Shown here piece by piece: positions 44,737 through 54,935 of a stretch of 64,000 nucleotides of DNA; position 1 is the first letter of the stretch; the number at the start of each line of letters is the position of its first letter. The notes under the pieces are model-generated. The model had not been told where the DNA came from. It did not search any database and was given only the letters and a program-made list of their open reading frames with translations. The translations under genes and the position numbers were made by a program. This DNA comes from Streptomyces tuirus. Lineage in GTDB: Bacteria > Actinomycetota > Actinomycetes > Streptomycetales > Streptomycetaceae. The stretch lies in the NCBI RefSeq assembly GCF_014701095.1, contig NZ_AP023439.1:1166001-1230000 (forward strand), written 5' to 3'.

Positions 44737-47249
44737 TCAGCTCCGCAGCTCCGCACCCACACGCTCACCCGCGAGGGCGACCGCCGCGTCCCGGGCCGCG
44801 GAAGCCTCGTCCACGGTCAGCGTCCGGTCGGGGGCGCGGAACCGCAGCGCGTACGCCAGCGACTTCCGCCCCTCGCCCAGCTGCTCGGCGTTCTCGTACA
44901 CGTCGAACAGCCGGATGGACTCCAGCAGTTCGCCGGCCCCGTCCCGCAGTGCCGCCTCGACGTCCGCGGCCGGCACGAACGCGTCGACGACCAGGGCGAC
45001 GTCCTGCGTGGCGACCGGGAACGTGGAGATCCGCGGTGCCACCACCGTGGTGTCACCGGCGGCCTCCACCGCGTCCAGGTCGAGCTCCATCGCGCAGGTG
45101 CGCGCGGGCAGCCCGAGGGCCTTCACGACCCGCGGGTGCAACTCGCCGGCGTGCCCGACGATCCGCTCGGCGCCGTCCACCGTGACCGCCAGCTCGGCGC
45201 AGCGCCCGGGGTGCCACGGGCCGTACTGGCCCTTGCGGACGACGAGCTCGGCGCCGGCCTCACGGGCGACGGACCGTGCGGCCTCGACCGCGTCGGCCCA
45301 TTCGGCCGGACGGCCCTTGCCCCACCAGCCGGCCTGCTCACGTGCCCCGGCGAGGACGACGGCGATGTGCCGCGGCTGCTCGGGGAGCGCCGCGTTCAGC
45401 TCGGCGAGCTCCTCGTCGGTCGGGCGACGGTCGACGGGCAGTACGGCCGCGATGCGCTGCTCCTCGCGCGGCCGGAAGACCAGACCGGACTCGAACAGCG
45501 CGAGGTCGTGCGAGCCCCGGCCGTCGTTGCGCCGCAGGGTGGCGAGCAGACCCGGCAGCAGCGACGTGCGCAGCGCGGGCTCCTCGTCGCTCAGCGGGTT
45601 GCTGAGCCTGACGACGCGGCGGGCGGGGTCGTCCGCCTCGAGGCCGAGCTGGTCGAAGACCTGCTCGCTGATGAACGGGTAGTTCAGCGCCTCGACGTAT
45701 CCGGCACCGGCCAGGGCGCGGCCGACGCGGCGGTGCAGCCGCTGCCGTTCCGTCAGGCCGAGACCCGCGGGCGGCTTGGGCAGCGTGGAGGGCAGGTTCT
45801 CGTAGCCCTCCAGCCGGATGACCTCTTCGGCGAGGTCGTTGGGGTCGGTGAGGTCGGGCCGCCAGGAGGGGACGGTGACGATCAGCTCGTCCTGCCCGTA
45901 CACGTCGCAGCCGACCTCCTGGAGGCGGCGCACGACGGTCTCGCGGCCGTAGGCGACGCCCGCGACCTTGTCCGGGTGGTCGGCCGGGATGGTGATGGTG
46001 CGCGGCGCGGACGGGGCGACGACCTCGGTGACGCCGGCCTCGGCGGTACCGCCCGCGAGCAGGACCAGCAGGTCGACGGTGCGCTGCGCGGCAGCCGCCG
46101 CGGCCTGCGGGTCGACGCCGCGCTCGAAGCGCCGGGACGCCTCGGAGGACAGCTTGTGCCGACGGGCCGTACGCGCGATCGACACCGGGTCGAAGTGCGC
46201 GGCCTCGATGACGACGTCCGCCGTGGCGTTCTCGACGCTGTCGTGGTCGGCGATCTCCGTGTTGGCGCCGCCCATGACGCCGGCGAGCCCGATCGGGCCG
46301 CGGTCGTCGGTGATGACCAGGTCCTCGGCGTCCAGCGTGCGCTCGACGCCGTCGAGGGTGGTGAGCTTCTCGCCCTCCTCGGCCCGGCGCACTCCGATGG
46401 TGCCCTGGACCAGGCCGCGGTCGTAGGCGTGCAGGGGCTGGCCGATCTCCATCATCACGTAGTTCGTGACGTCGACGGCGAGCGAGATCGGGCGCATGCC
46501 GACCTTCTGCAGGCGGCGCTGGAGCCAGATCGGGGAGCGCGCCTCGGCGCTGAGGCCGGTCACCGTGCGGGCGGTGAAGCGGTCGCAGCCGGTGGGGTCC
46601 GAGACCTGCACCGGGTAGCCGTAGGCGTTGGGTCCGGGCACGTCGATCAGCGCCGGGTCGCGCAGCGGCAGGCCGTAGGCGGTGGCCGTCTCACGGGCCA
46701 CGCCGCGCAGCGACAGGCAGTAGCCGCGGTCGGGCGTGACCGCGATGTCGAGGACCTCGTCGACCAGTTCCAGCAGCTCGACGGCGTCCTTGCCGATCTC
46801 GGTCTCCGGCGGCAGGACGATGATGCCCTTGGTGCCGTCGTCGCCCATGTTCAGCTCGTCGCTCGAGCAGATCATGCCGCGCGACATCCGGCCGTAGGTC
46901 TTGCGCTCGGCGATCTGGAAGTCACCGGGCAGGACGGCGCCGGGCAGGGCCACGACGACCTTGTCGCCCACGGCGAAGTTGCGGGCGCCGCAGATGATCT
47001 CCTGCGGTTCGCCGGTGCCGTTGGCCTGGCCGACGTCGACGGTGCAGAAGCGGATCGGCTTCTTGAAGTCCGTCAGCTCCTCGATCGTCGCCACCTGACC
47101 GACGACCAGCGGACCCTTGAGGTCGGCGCCGAGCTGCTCGACGCTCTCGACCTCCAGACCGGCCGAAATGAGCTTGGCCTGCACGTCACGACCGGTCTCC
47201 GTCTCCGGCAGGTCGACGTACTCCCGCAGCCAAGAAAGCGGGACCCGCA

Positions 47250-47250
<1 letters not shown>
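44737..47250 (-). CDS. pheT: Phenylalanyl-tRNA synthetase beta subunit
   Basis: The protein has 837 residues and forms the alpha2-beta2 enzyme that charges tRNA-Phe. Domains run in the usual order: an EMAP-like tRNA-binding domain (about 40-150, [16 protein letters not shown]), B3/B4 editing domain (about 205-390, [17 protein letters not shown]), B5 domain, a synthetase-like core ([20 protein letters not shown]) and a C-terminal anticodon-binding FDX-ACB domain (about 745-835, [13 protein letters not shown]). The ATG overlaps the pheS stop by one base. Confidence 0.97.
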
Positions 47251-49657
<2,407 letters not shown>

Positions 49658-49711
49658 CCCCGTACCCCACCTCCAAGGCTCCGCAGAGGGGTCCCTGAGC
49701 TGGTCACCCTA

Positions 49712-50572
49712 CTAGTTCCCGGTGACGGAGCGGCACCCTCCGGCGGCGCGCTGTGCACGCGCCGACGCATAGAGACATACGGCCGCGGCGGTGGCGAGGT
49801 TCAGGCTCTCAGCCTTCCCGTGGATCGGCACGCGCACGACGGCGTCCGTGAGGGCGCGGGTCTCCTCCGGCAGGCCCCACGCCTCGTTGCCGAAGACCCA
49901 GGCGGTCGGCACGCCCATGGTGCCCTTGTCGAGCTCGTCGTCGAGGTCGCGGTCGCCCGCGCCGTCGGCGGCGACGACCCGGACGCCGGCGTCCCGCAGC
50001 CGCTCGACGGCGTGCTCCACGGGGACGCCGACGGCGACGGGCAGGTGGAACAGGGAGCCGACGGAGGCGCGGACGGCCTTGGGGTTGTACACGTCGACGG
50101 AGGCGTCGGTCAGGACGACGGCCTCGGCCCCGGCGGCGTCGGCGCAGCGCAGCACGGTCCCCGCGTTGCCGGGGTCACGGACGTTGGCGAGGAGGGCGAC
50201 GAGCCGCGGGCGGGCCGCGAGGACCTCCTCGAACGGCGTGTCCAGGAACCGGCAGACGCCGACGAGGCCCTGCGGGGTGACGGTGGTGGAGATGTCGGCG
50301 ATGACCTGCTCGGCGGCGAGGTGCACACGGGCTCCGGCGTCCCGGGCCGCTCCGACGATGTCGGCGTAGCGCTCGGCGGCCTCGGGAGTGGTGAACAGCT
50401 CCACGAGGGTGGCGGCGTCCCCGGCCCGGTGCCCGGCGGCTTCCCGCACGGCCTGCGGTCCCTCCGCGAGGAACAGCCGGTCCTTCCCCCGGAAGTTCCG
50501 CTTGGCCAGCCGCCGCGCGGCCAGGACGCGGGGGGAGCGGGGGGAGATGAGCTCGGGGGTGGCGGGAGGCAT
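49712..50572 (-). CDS. TrmH/SpoU-family RNA 2'-O-methyltransferase
   Basis: The protein has 286 residues. The N-terminal part (about 10-110) is a SpoU substrate-binding domain (SPRVLAARRLAKRNFRGKD, FLAEGPQAVREA). The C-terminal knotted SPOUT domain has motif 1 NVRDPGNAGTVLRCADAAGA, motif 2 WVFGNEAWGLPEE and motif 3 VPIHGKAESLNLATAAAVCL. It methylates a ribose in rRNA or tRNA with SAM. The position after rplT suggests rRNA, as in 23S methyltransferases. The start ATG lies just past the ribosomal-protein terminator. Confidence 0.9.
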   Translation of the reverse strand: MPPATPELISPRSPRVLAARRLAKRNFRGKDRLFLAEGPQAVREAAGHRAGDAATLVELFTTPEAAERYADIVGAARDAGARVHLAAEQVIADISTTVTPQGLVGVCRFLDTPFEEVLAARPRLVALLANVRDPGNAGTVLRCADAAGAEAVVLTDASVDVYNPKAVRASVGSLFHLPVAVGVPVEHAVERLRDAGVRVVAADGAGDRDLDDELDKGTMGVPTAWVFGNEAWGLPEETRALTDAVVRVPIHGKAESLNLATAAAVCLYASARAQRAAGGCRSVTGN

Positions 50573-50601
50573 CCGGTTCGCTTTCTGGGTAGCTGCACAG
50601 C

Positions 50602-50633
50602 AGGACCCGCAGACCATCCGGCCTGCGGGTCCT
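50602..50633 (-). terminator. Terminator after rplT
   Basis: AGGACCCGCAG (50602-50612) pairs perfectly with CTGCGGGTCCT (50623-50633), with two more pairs inside the loop. It lies 26 bases past the rplT stop and should end the infC-rpmI-rplT transcript before the methyltransferase gene. Confidence 0.85.
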
Positions 50634-50658
50634 CAGTCACATCGGCTTCGAGCCGGCG

Positions 50659-51042
50659 TCACGCAGCCTTCGGCGCGTTCACGTCGCTCGGCAGCGCCTT
50701 CTGGGCGACCTCGACGAGGGCGGCGAACGCACCGGCGTCGTTGACGGCCAGCTCGGCCAGGATCTTGCGGTCGACCTCGACGTTCGCGGCCTTCAGACCC
50801 TGGATGAAGCGGTTGTAGGTCATGCCGTTGGCGCGGGCAGCGGCGTTGATGCGCTGGATCCACAGCTGACGGAAGTCGCCCTTGCGCTTCTTGCGGTCGT
50901 TGTAGTTGTAGACCAGCGAGTGGGTGACCTGCTCCTTGGCCTTGCGGTACAGGCGCGAACGCTGACCGCGGTAGCCGGAGGCCTGCTCGAGGATCGCCCG
51001 ACGCTTCTTGTGGGCGTTGACTGCCCGCTTGACGCGTGCCAC
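50659..51042 (-). CDS. rplT: Ribosomal protein L20
   Basis: The protein has 127 residues with the full L20 sequence ([57 protein letters not shown]). It binds 23S rRNA early in large-subunit assembly. It is last in infC-rpmI-rplT, 98 bases after rpmI. Confidence 0.98.
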   Translation of the reverse strand: MARVKRAVNAHKKRRAILEQASGYRGQRSRLYRKAKEQVTHSLVYNYNDRKKRKGDFRQLWIQRINAAARANGMTYNRFIQGLKAANVEVDRKILAELAVNDAGAFAALVEVAQKALPSDVNAPKAA

Positions 51043-51140
51043 TTGTTAACTCCTTGTAGCGGGGCCGTGGGGGTGCTCACACGACCCGAAATCGATTGGG
51101 TCCCGGTCTGATGTGCGTCCGGCGCTCACGCGCCCGGACG

Positions 51141-51335
51141 TCACTTGCCGAGAAGCTTCTTGATCTTCTTGGCGTCGCCCGGGGCCATCTCGGCGTTGCC
51201 GGTGAGGCGACGCGTCACACGGGACGACTTGTGCTCGAGCAGGTGGCGCTTGCCGGCGCGCTCGCGCAGCACCTTGCCGGAGCCGGTGATCTTGAAGCGC
51301 TTGCTGGCACCGCTGTGCGACTTGTTCTTCGGCAT
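51141..51335 (-). CDS. rpmI: Ribosomal protein L35
   Basis: The protein has 64 residues ([36 protein letters not shown]), the usual L35 length. It is the middle gene of infC-rpmI-rplT. The GGAGAGAACGG-type site precedes its ATG. Confidence 0.98.
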   Translation of the reverse strand: MPKNKSHSGASKRFKITGSGKVLRERAGKRHLLEHKSSRVTRRLTGNAEMAPGDAKKIKKLLGK

Positions 51336-51442
51336 AGCGCCGTTCTCTCCTCGTCGGTGGCGCTCCGGTGCCCGGTCGCGAAACCGGGCACGGTGGAGCG
51401 TCGTCTTGTATCGGTTGCTTCCTGGGACTGGCGTCCCGGGAG

Positions 51443-52093
51443 TCACGCCTCGGCGGGCTCCTCGGCAGGCTCTTCGGCCGGCGCCTCGTGCTCCGCGGCG
51501 TTCTGCGACTTGCCGGGGTTGGCCTTCGCATCCGCCTTGCGGGCTTCCTGCGCCTGGCGAGCCTCGGCCATCGCCTCGGTCTTCTTCTTGTGCGGACCGA
51601 GAACCATGATCATGTTCCGGCCGTCCTGCTTCGGGTTCGACTCGACGAAACCGAGGTCCTGGACGTCCTCCGCGAGACGCTGCAGCAGTCGGTAGCCCAG
51701 TTCGGGACGGGACTGCTCGCGACCACGGAACATGATCGTGATCTTGACCTTGTCGCCCTGCTTGAGGAACCGAACGACGTGACCCTTCTTGGTGTCATAG
51801 TCGTGCGGGTCGATCTTCGGCCGGAGCTTCATCTCCTTGATGACCGTGTGCGCCTGGTTCTTGCGCGCCTCACGGGCCTTCATGGCCGACTCGTACTTGA
51901 ACTTCCCGTAGTCCATGAGCTTGCACACGGGCGGACGGGCGTTCGCCGCGACCTCGACCAGGTCCAGGTCGTACTCCTGCGCAAGCTCCAGTGCCTTGGC
52001 CAGGGGAACGATGCCCACCTGCTCGCCACTGGGACCGACAAGTCGCACCTCGGGAACGCGAATCCGGTCGTTGATGCGGGGCTCGGCGCTGAT
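51443..52093 (-). CDS. infC: Translation initiation factor IF-3, probable AUC start codon
   Basis: The protein has 216 residues from the proposed start: the N-domain ([19 protein letters not shown]), linker and C-domain ([20 protein letters not shown]), plus an acidic tail ([10 protein letters not shown]). IF-3 proofreads the start codon on the 30S subunit. In frame there is no ATG, GTG or TTG near the conserved N-terminus. Instead ATC at 52093 follows AGGAGG by four bases. E. coli infC uses AUU and is controlled by IF-3 itself, so the same logic is likely here. A start at the far upstream ATG (52378) would add 95 unrelated residues and read through the leader. Confidence 0.9.
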   Translation of the reverse strand: MSAEPRINDRIRVPEVRLVGPSGEQVGIVPLAKALELAQEYDLDLVEVAANARPPVCKLMDYGKFKYESAMKAREARKNQAHTVIKEMKLRPKIDPHDYDTKKGHVVRFLKQGDKVKITIMFRGREQSRPELGYRLLQRLAEDVQDLGFVESNPKQDGRNMIMVLGPHKKKTEAMAEARQAQEARKADAKANPGKSQNAAEHEAPAEEPAEEPAEA

Positions 52094-52488
52094 GGATCCT
52101 CCTCGGTAGCACCACGCGACGGTCTGGCGGACGGCCGCGTAACGTCTGTGTTCGATAGACCTAACCGCGTCGAAGCAACAAAAATGCCCCGGACGATCCC
52201 AGGCGGGGCTCCTCGAACTACCGGAGCACCGCCGCGGGAAGCCGCGGGGCGCGCTTTCGGACGGATCACCGCCGCTGGGACGGGACCGCCTGACCGGTGA
52301 CCCGCCGCCCTGAGGGTGATCGGGTGGGAGTTCGAAAGCCTCCACTTGTGGGCCGGGCCCGCGAGCTGTGAGGCACACGTGTCCGACCGGTCGTTACACG
52401 AGGTTACCAGCATGGGCCAGCAACGGCCAATTGGGGCGGGCCGGGGTCACGTGGGGTTCCCCCGCCCCCTGCGCCTATCGTGTGGGGC
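52094..52488. other. Leader of infC and divergent promoter region (395 bp)
   Basis: The region separates infC from the DUF1844 gene. On the infC strand it holds a hairpin with U-tract (52177-52209), a CCGCGG-N4-CCGCGG hairpin (52232-52247), and AT-richer spots near 52140-52170 and 52385-52410 that could be promoters. A long structured leader is unusual for a Streptomyces gene and fits leader control of a ribosomal operon. Confidence 0.6.
52177..52209 (-). terminator. Hairpin with U-tract in the infC leader, likely attenuator
   Basis: On the minus strand GCCCCG (52209-52204) pairs with CGGGGC (52191-52186) and is followed at once by ATTTTTGTT. That is a textbook intrinsic terminator, rare in this genome, where terminators in this window lack U-runs. 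It lies about 85-115 bases before the infC start, so it could stop transcription of infC-rpmI-rplT under some condition. Confidence 0.7.
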
Positions 52489-52845
52489 ATGAGTGACACC
52501 CCTCCTGAGTCCCCCGACTTCGACGCCATGGCCCGCGACATCGCCGAGGTCCCCGCGGTCGAGGTGATCGTGACGGTCGCCGTCAACCTGATGAGCGCCG
52601 CCGCGGTGAAGCTCGGTCTGACCGAGGAGGGCGAGCAGCACAAGGACCTGGACGAGGCCCGCAAGCTGGTCCACGCCCTGGCCGGTCTGCTGGACGCGAC
52701 GGCGACCGAGATCAGCTCCTTCCACGCGGCTCCCCTGCGCGACGGCCTGAAGTCGCTGCAGCTGGCGTTCCGCGAGGCCTCCCTCGTCCCGGACGAGCCG
52801 GGCCAGGGGCCGGGCGAGAAGTACACGGGTCCGGTCTACGGCTAG
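52489..52845 (+). CDS. DUF1844 family protein
   Basis: The protein has 118 residues matching DUF1844 (ARDIAEVPAVEVIVTVAVNL, MSAAAVKLGLTEEG, DLDEARKLVHALAGLLDATA). This small, all-alpha family is very often next to infC in actinobacteria, which suggests a link to translation, but its function is unknown. It is divergent from infC. Confidence 0.9.
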   Translation: MSDTPPESPDFDAMARDIAEVPAVEVIVTVAVNLMSAAAVKLGLTEEGEQHKDLDEARKLVHALAGLLDATATEISSFHAAPLRDGLKSLQLAFREASLVPDEPGQGPGEKYTGPVYG

Positions 52846-52955
52846 GTCGTGTCCGCAAAGTCCCGTCGTCCGCCCGGAGGGCGGGCCCCGCGGCGTCTGG
52901 TGCGTGCTCTCGGCGCGCCGGGCGGAGTCGCCTAGCCCGTCGGACGGCCTTCTCC

Positions 52956-53684
52956 TCAGCGTACGAACAGGGGCTCGCCCGGTGGCGTGACCTCGGCCGG
53001 CAGCAGTGCCAGGTCGAGGCCGCGCACCAGGCGGGCCCTCAGCGTTTCGTCGGCGGCGAGCCGCCGGGCCACCGCCTGGGCGGTTTCGGCGGGGGCCGCG
53101 GACGGGTCCAGCACCAGGGCGAGGGTGCCGTCGGCCTGCCCCGGCCCGAGGTGGGCGCGCACCACGGCGGGCTCGGCGGCCACGGCATCCCGTACGGCCC
53201 CCACCACGGCGGGATCGGCGAGCGGGTCGGTGCTCGCACGGCCCTCGGCGAGGGCGAGCAGCGCGGGCCCCGTCAGCTCGAAGGGCACCGGCCCCGCGAC
53301 GTCGAGCACGACCGTGTCCGCCTTCTCGTGCGCGGCGGCCTGCAGGGCCTGGTGCAGGGGTACGGCGACGGGGCGGGCCGCCGGGTCCCAGCGGGCGAGG
53401 GAGTCCGTGGAGGTGAAGGCGGGCAGCGCGGTGCGGTTGCCGGCCTTCAGGGTCGGTACGGCCATGTCGCTGGTCTTCTCGCGGCGCAGCCCGTTCTCGT
53501 CCTCCTCGACCTCGCCGAGCACCGCCACGACGGGCACGAGCAGCCGGGCGCCCTTGAGGGCGGCGAGGACCGGACCCACCGCGCTCCGGTCCTCGGCCCA
53601 GGCGGCGAGGGCCGCGCCCAGCCGGGGGTCGGCGGAGCCGTCGTCGTCGGAGAAGCCGGGGTCCGGGATGTTCTTGTTCGCCAC
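52956..53684 (-). CDS. SseB family protein
   Basis: The protein has 242 residues. The SseB N-terminal domain spans about 20-130 (PRLGAALAAWAEDRSAVGPV, LKGARLLVPVVAVLGE, LPAFTSTDSLARWDP). The C-terminal part (about 140-240) is a second alpha/beta region. SseB proteins were named from an enteric sulfurtransferase-linked gene, and their role in actinobacteria is not known. It lies just downstream of the mycosin gene on the same strand. Confidence 0.85.
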   Translation of the reverse strand: MANKNIPDPGFSDDDGSADPRLGAALAAWAEDRSAVGPVLAALKGARLLVPVVAVLGEVEEDENGLRREKTSDMAVPTLKAGNRTALPAFTSTDSLARWDPAARPVAVPLHQALQAAAHEKADTVVLDVAGPVPFELTGPALLALAEGRASTDPLADPAVVGAVRDAVAAEPAVVRAHLGPGQADGTLALVLDPSAAPAETAQAVARRLAADETLRARLVRGLDLALLPAEVTPPGEPLFVR

Positions 53685-53726
53685 GCCTCGACCCTATCGG
53701 CCGGACGGTGCGCGTCCGGCAGCGGC

Positions 53727-54935
53727 TCAGAAGTCCTCGTGGCCGGTACGGCGGCCCCGCCACAGGACGACCGCAGCGACCAGCAGCACGCCGCCGGCGC
53801 CGCCCGCGAGGGGGGCGGCCCAGTCGGCGGTGTCGTCGTCGGAGGAGTCGGCGTCCGGTCCGCTGCCGAAGTACTTCGCACCGTGGGACGCCGGCTCGAG
53901 GCCCTCGGGCTCGATCCGGCCGGCGGCCTCGATGGCGGCGGCCGGGTCGACGAAGCCGAAGCCGCGGGAGTCGTCGCGGCCGCCGGACGGGGCGTTGCGG
54001 GCGGTGTCCTCCAGCAGCGACTTGATCTGGGCCGGGGCGAGGCCGGGATGGGCGGCCTTGACCAGGGCGGCGGCGCCGGAGACGAAGGCGGCGGCGGCGC
54101 TGGTACCCCAGCCCTCGTAGTACTTGTCGTCGGGGTCGGCGATGACGACGTCGACGCCGGGGGCGCTGACGGTGGCGTACCAGCGGCGGGTGGAGAAGGA
54201 GGCGCGGGTGCCGGCCCGGTCGACGGCGGTGGCGGCTATGACGCCGGGGTAGGCGGCCGGGTAGGAGATGTGGTCGCCCTTCTCGCCGCCGTTGCCGGCG
54301 GAGGCGACGACGACCACGCCCTTCTTCAGCGCGTACTGGACGGCCTGGTCCTCGCTGGGTTCGGGGTGCGCCGAGGCCGAGTCGTCGCCGAGGGAGAGGT
54401 TGATGACGTCGGCGCCGTGGTCGGCGGCCCAGCGGATGCCCTCGGCGAGGGCGTTGCCGCGGGTGGAGCGGGCCTTGGCGCGGGAGGGGTCGCCGTCCTC
54501 GAGGATCACGCGGACCGGGAGGATCTTCGCCTCGGGGGCGATGCCGAGGACGCCGTCGGCGTCGCCGGGGCCGTGCCCGTGGCCGGCGATGATGCCGGCC
54601 ATGGCGGTGCCGTGCCGGGCCCAGGCGCGGTCGCCGGGTTCGGCTCCGAAGCGGATCAGGTCCTTGCCGGGCAGGACGTTGCCGGCCAGGTCGGGGTGGT
54701 CGGCGTCGACGCCGGTGTCCAGGACGGCGACGGTGACGCCCTCGCCCTTCGTGGTCCGCCAGGCCTCCTGGGTGTGCATGGCCTCCAGGGCCCACTGCTG
54801 GGCGCGGATGCCGTCGGCGTGCGCGGTGGCGGCGGGGAGGAGGACGAGGCCGGCGGTCAGCAGGACGCCGAGGGCGGTGGCCATGCGGGACGCCCTGCGC
54901 GGGCGTTTTCCGGCGGGGGTGTGTGCGGCGTTCAC
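53727..54935 (-). CDS. Mycosin-type subtilisin protease (type VII secretion associated)
   Basis: The protein has 402 residues with a signal peptide (about 1-41, ending ATAHA), an S8 catalytic domain and a C-terminal membrane anchor (about 372-392, AGGAGGVLLVAAVVLW). The catalytic triad is Asp in VAVLDTGVDADHPDL, His in HGTAMAGIIAG and Ser in GTSAAAAFVSGAAALV. This layout matches mycosins (MycP), which sit outside the membrane with ESX systems. No ESX core gene lies in the window. The start overlaps the end of the upstream proline-rich protein gene by four bases. Confidence 0.92.
   Translation of the reverse strand: MNAAHTPAGKRPRRASRMATALGVLLTAGLVLLPAATAHADGIRAQQWALEAMHTQEAWRTTKGEGVTVAVLDTGVDADHPDLAGNVLPGKDLIRFGAEPGDRAWARHGTAMAGIIAGHGHGPGDADGVLGIAPEAKILPVRVILEDGDPSRAKARSTRGNALAEGIRWAADHGADVINLSLGDDSASAHPEPSEDQAVQYALKKGVVVVASAGNGGEKGDHISYPAAYPGVIAATAVDRAGTRASFSTRRWYATVSAPGVDVVIADPDDKYYEGWGTSAAAAFVSGAAALVKAAHPGLAPAQIKSLLEDTARNAPSGGRDDSRGFGFVDPAAAIEAAGRIEPEGLEPASHGAKYFGSGPDADSSDDDTADWAAPLAGGAGGVLLVAAVVLWRGRRTGHEDF

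Noticed and set aside
52094..52378. infC start at the upstream ATG, giving a 311-residue protein
   Set aside because: The extra 95 residues are unrelated to IF-3 and would include the attenuator-like hairpin and the leader. The conserved protein begins right at the AUC codon behind AGGAGG.
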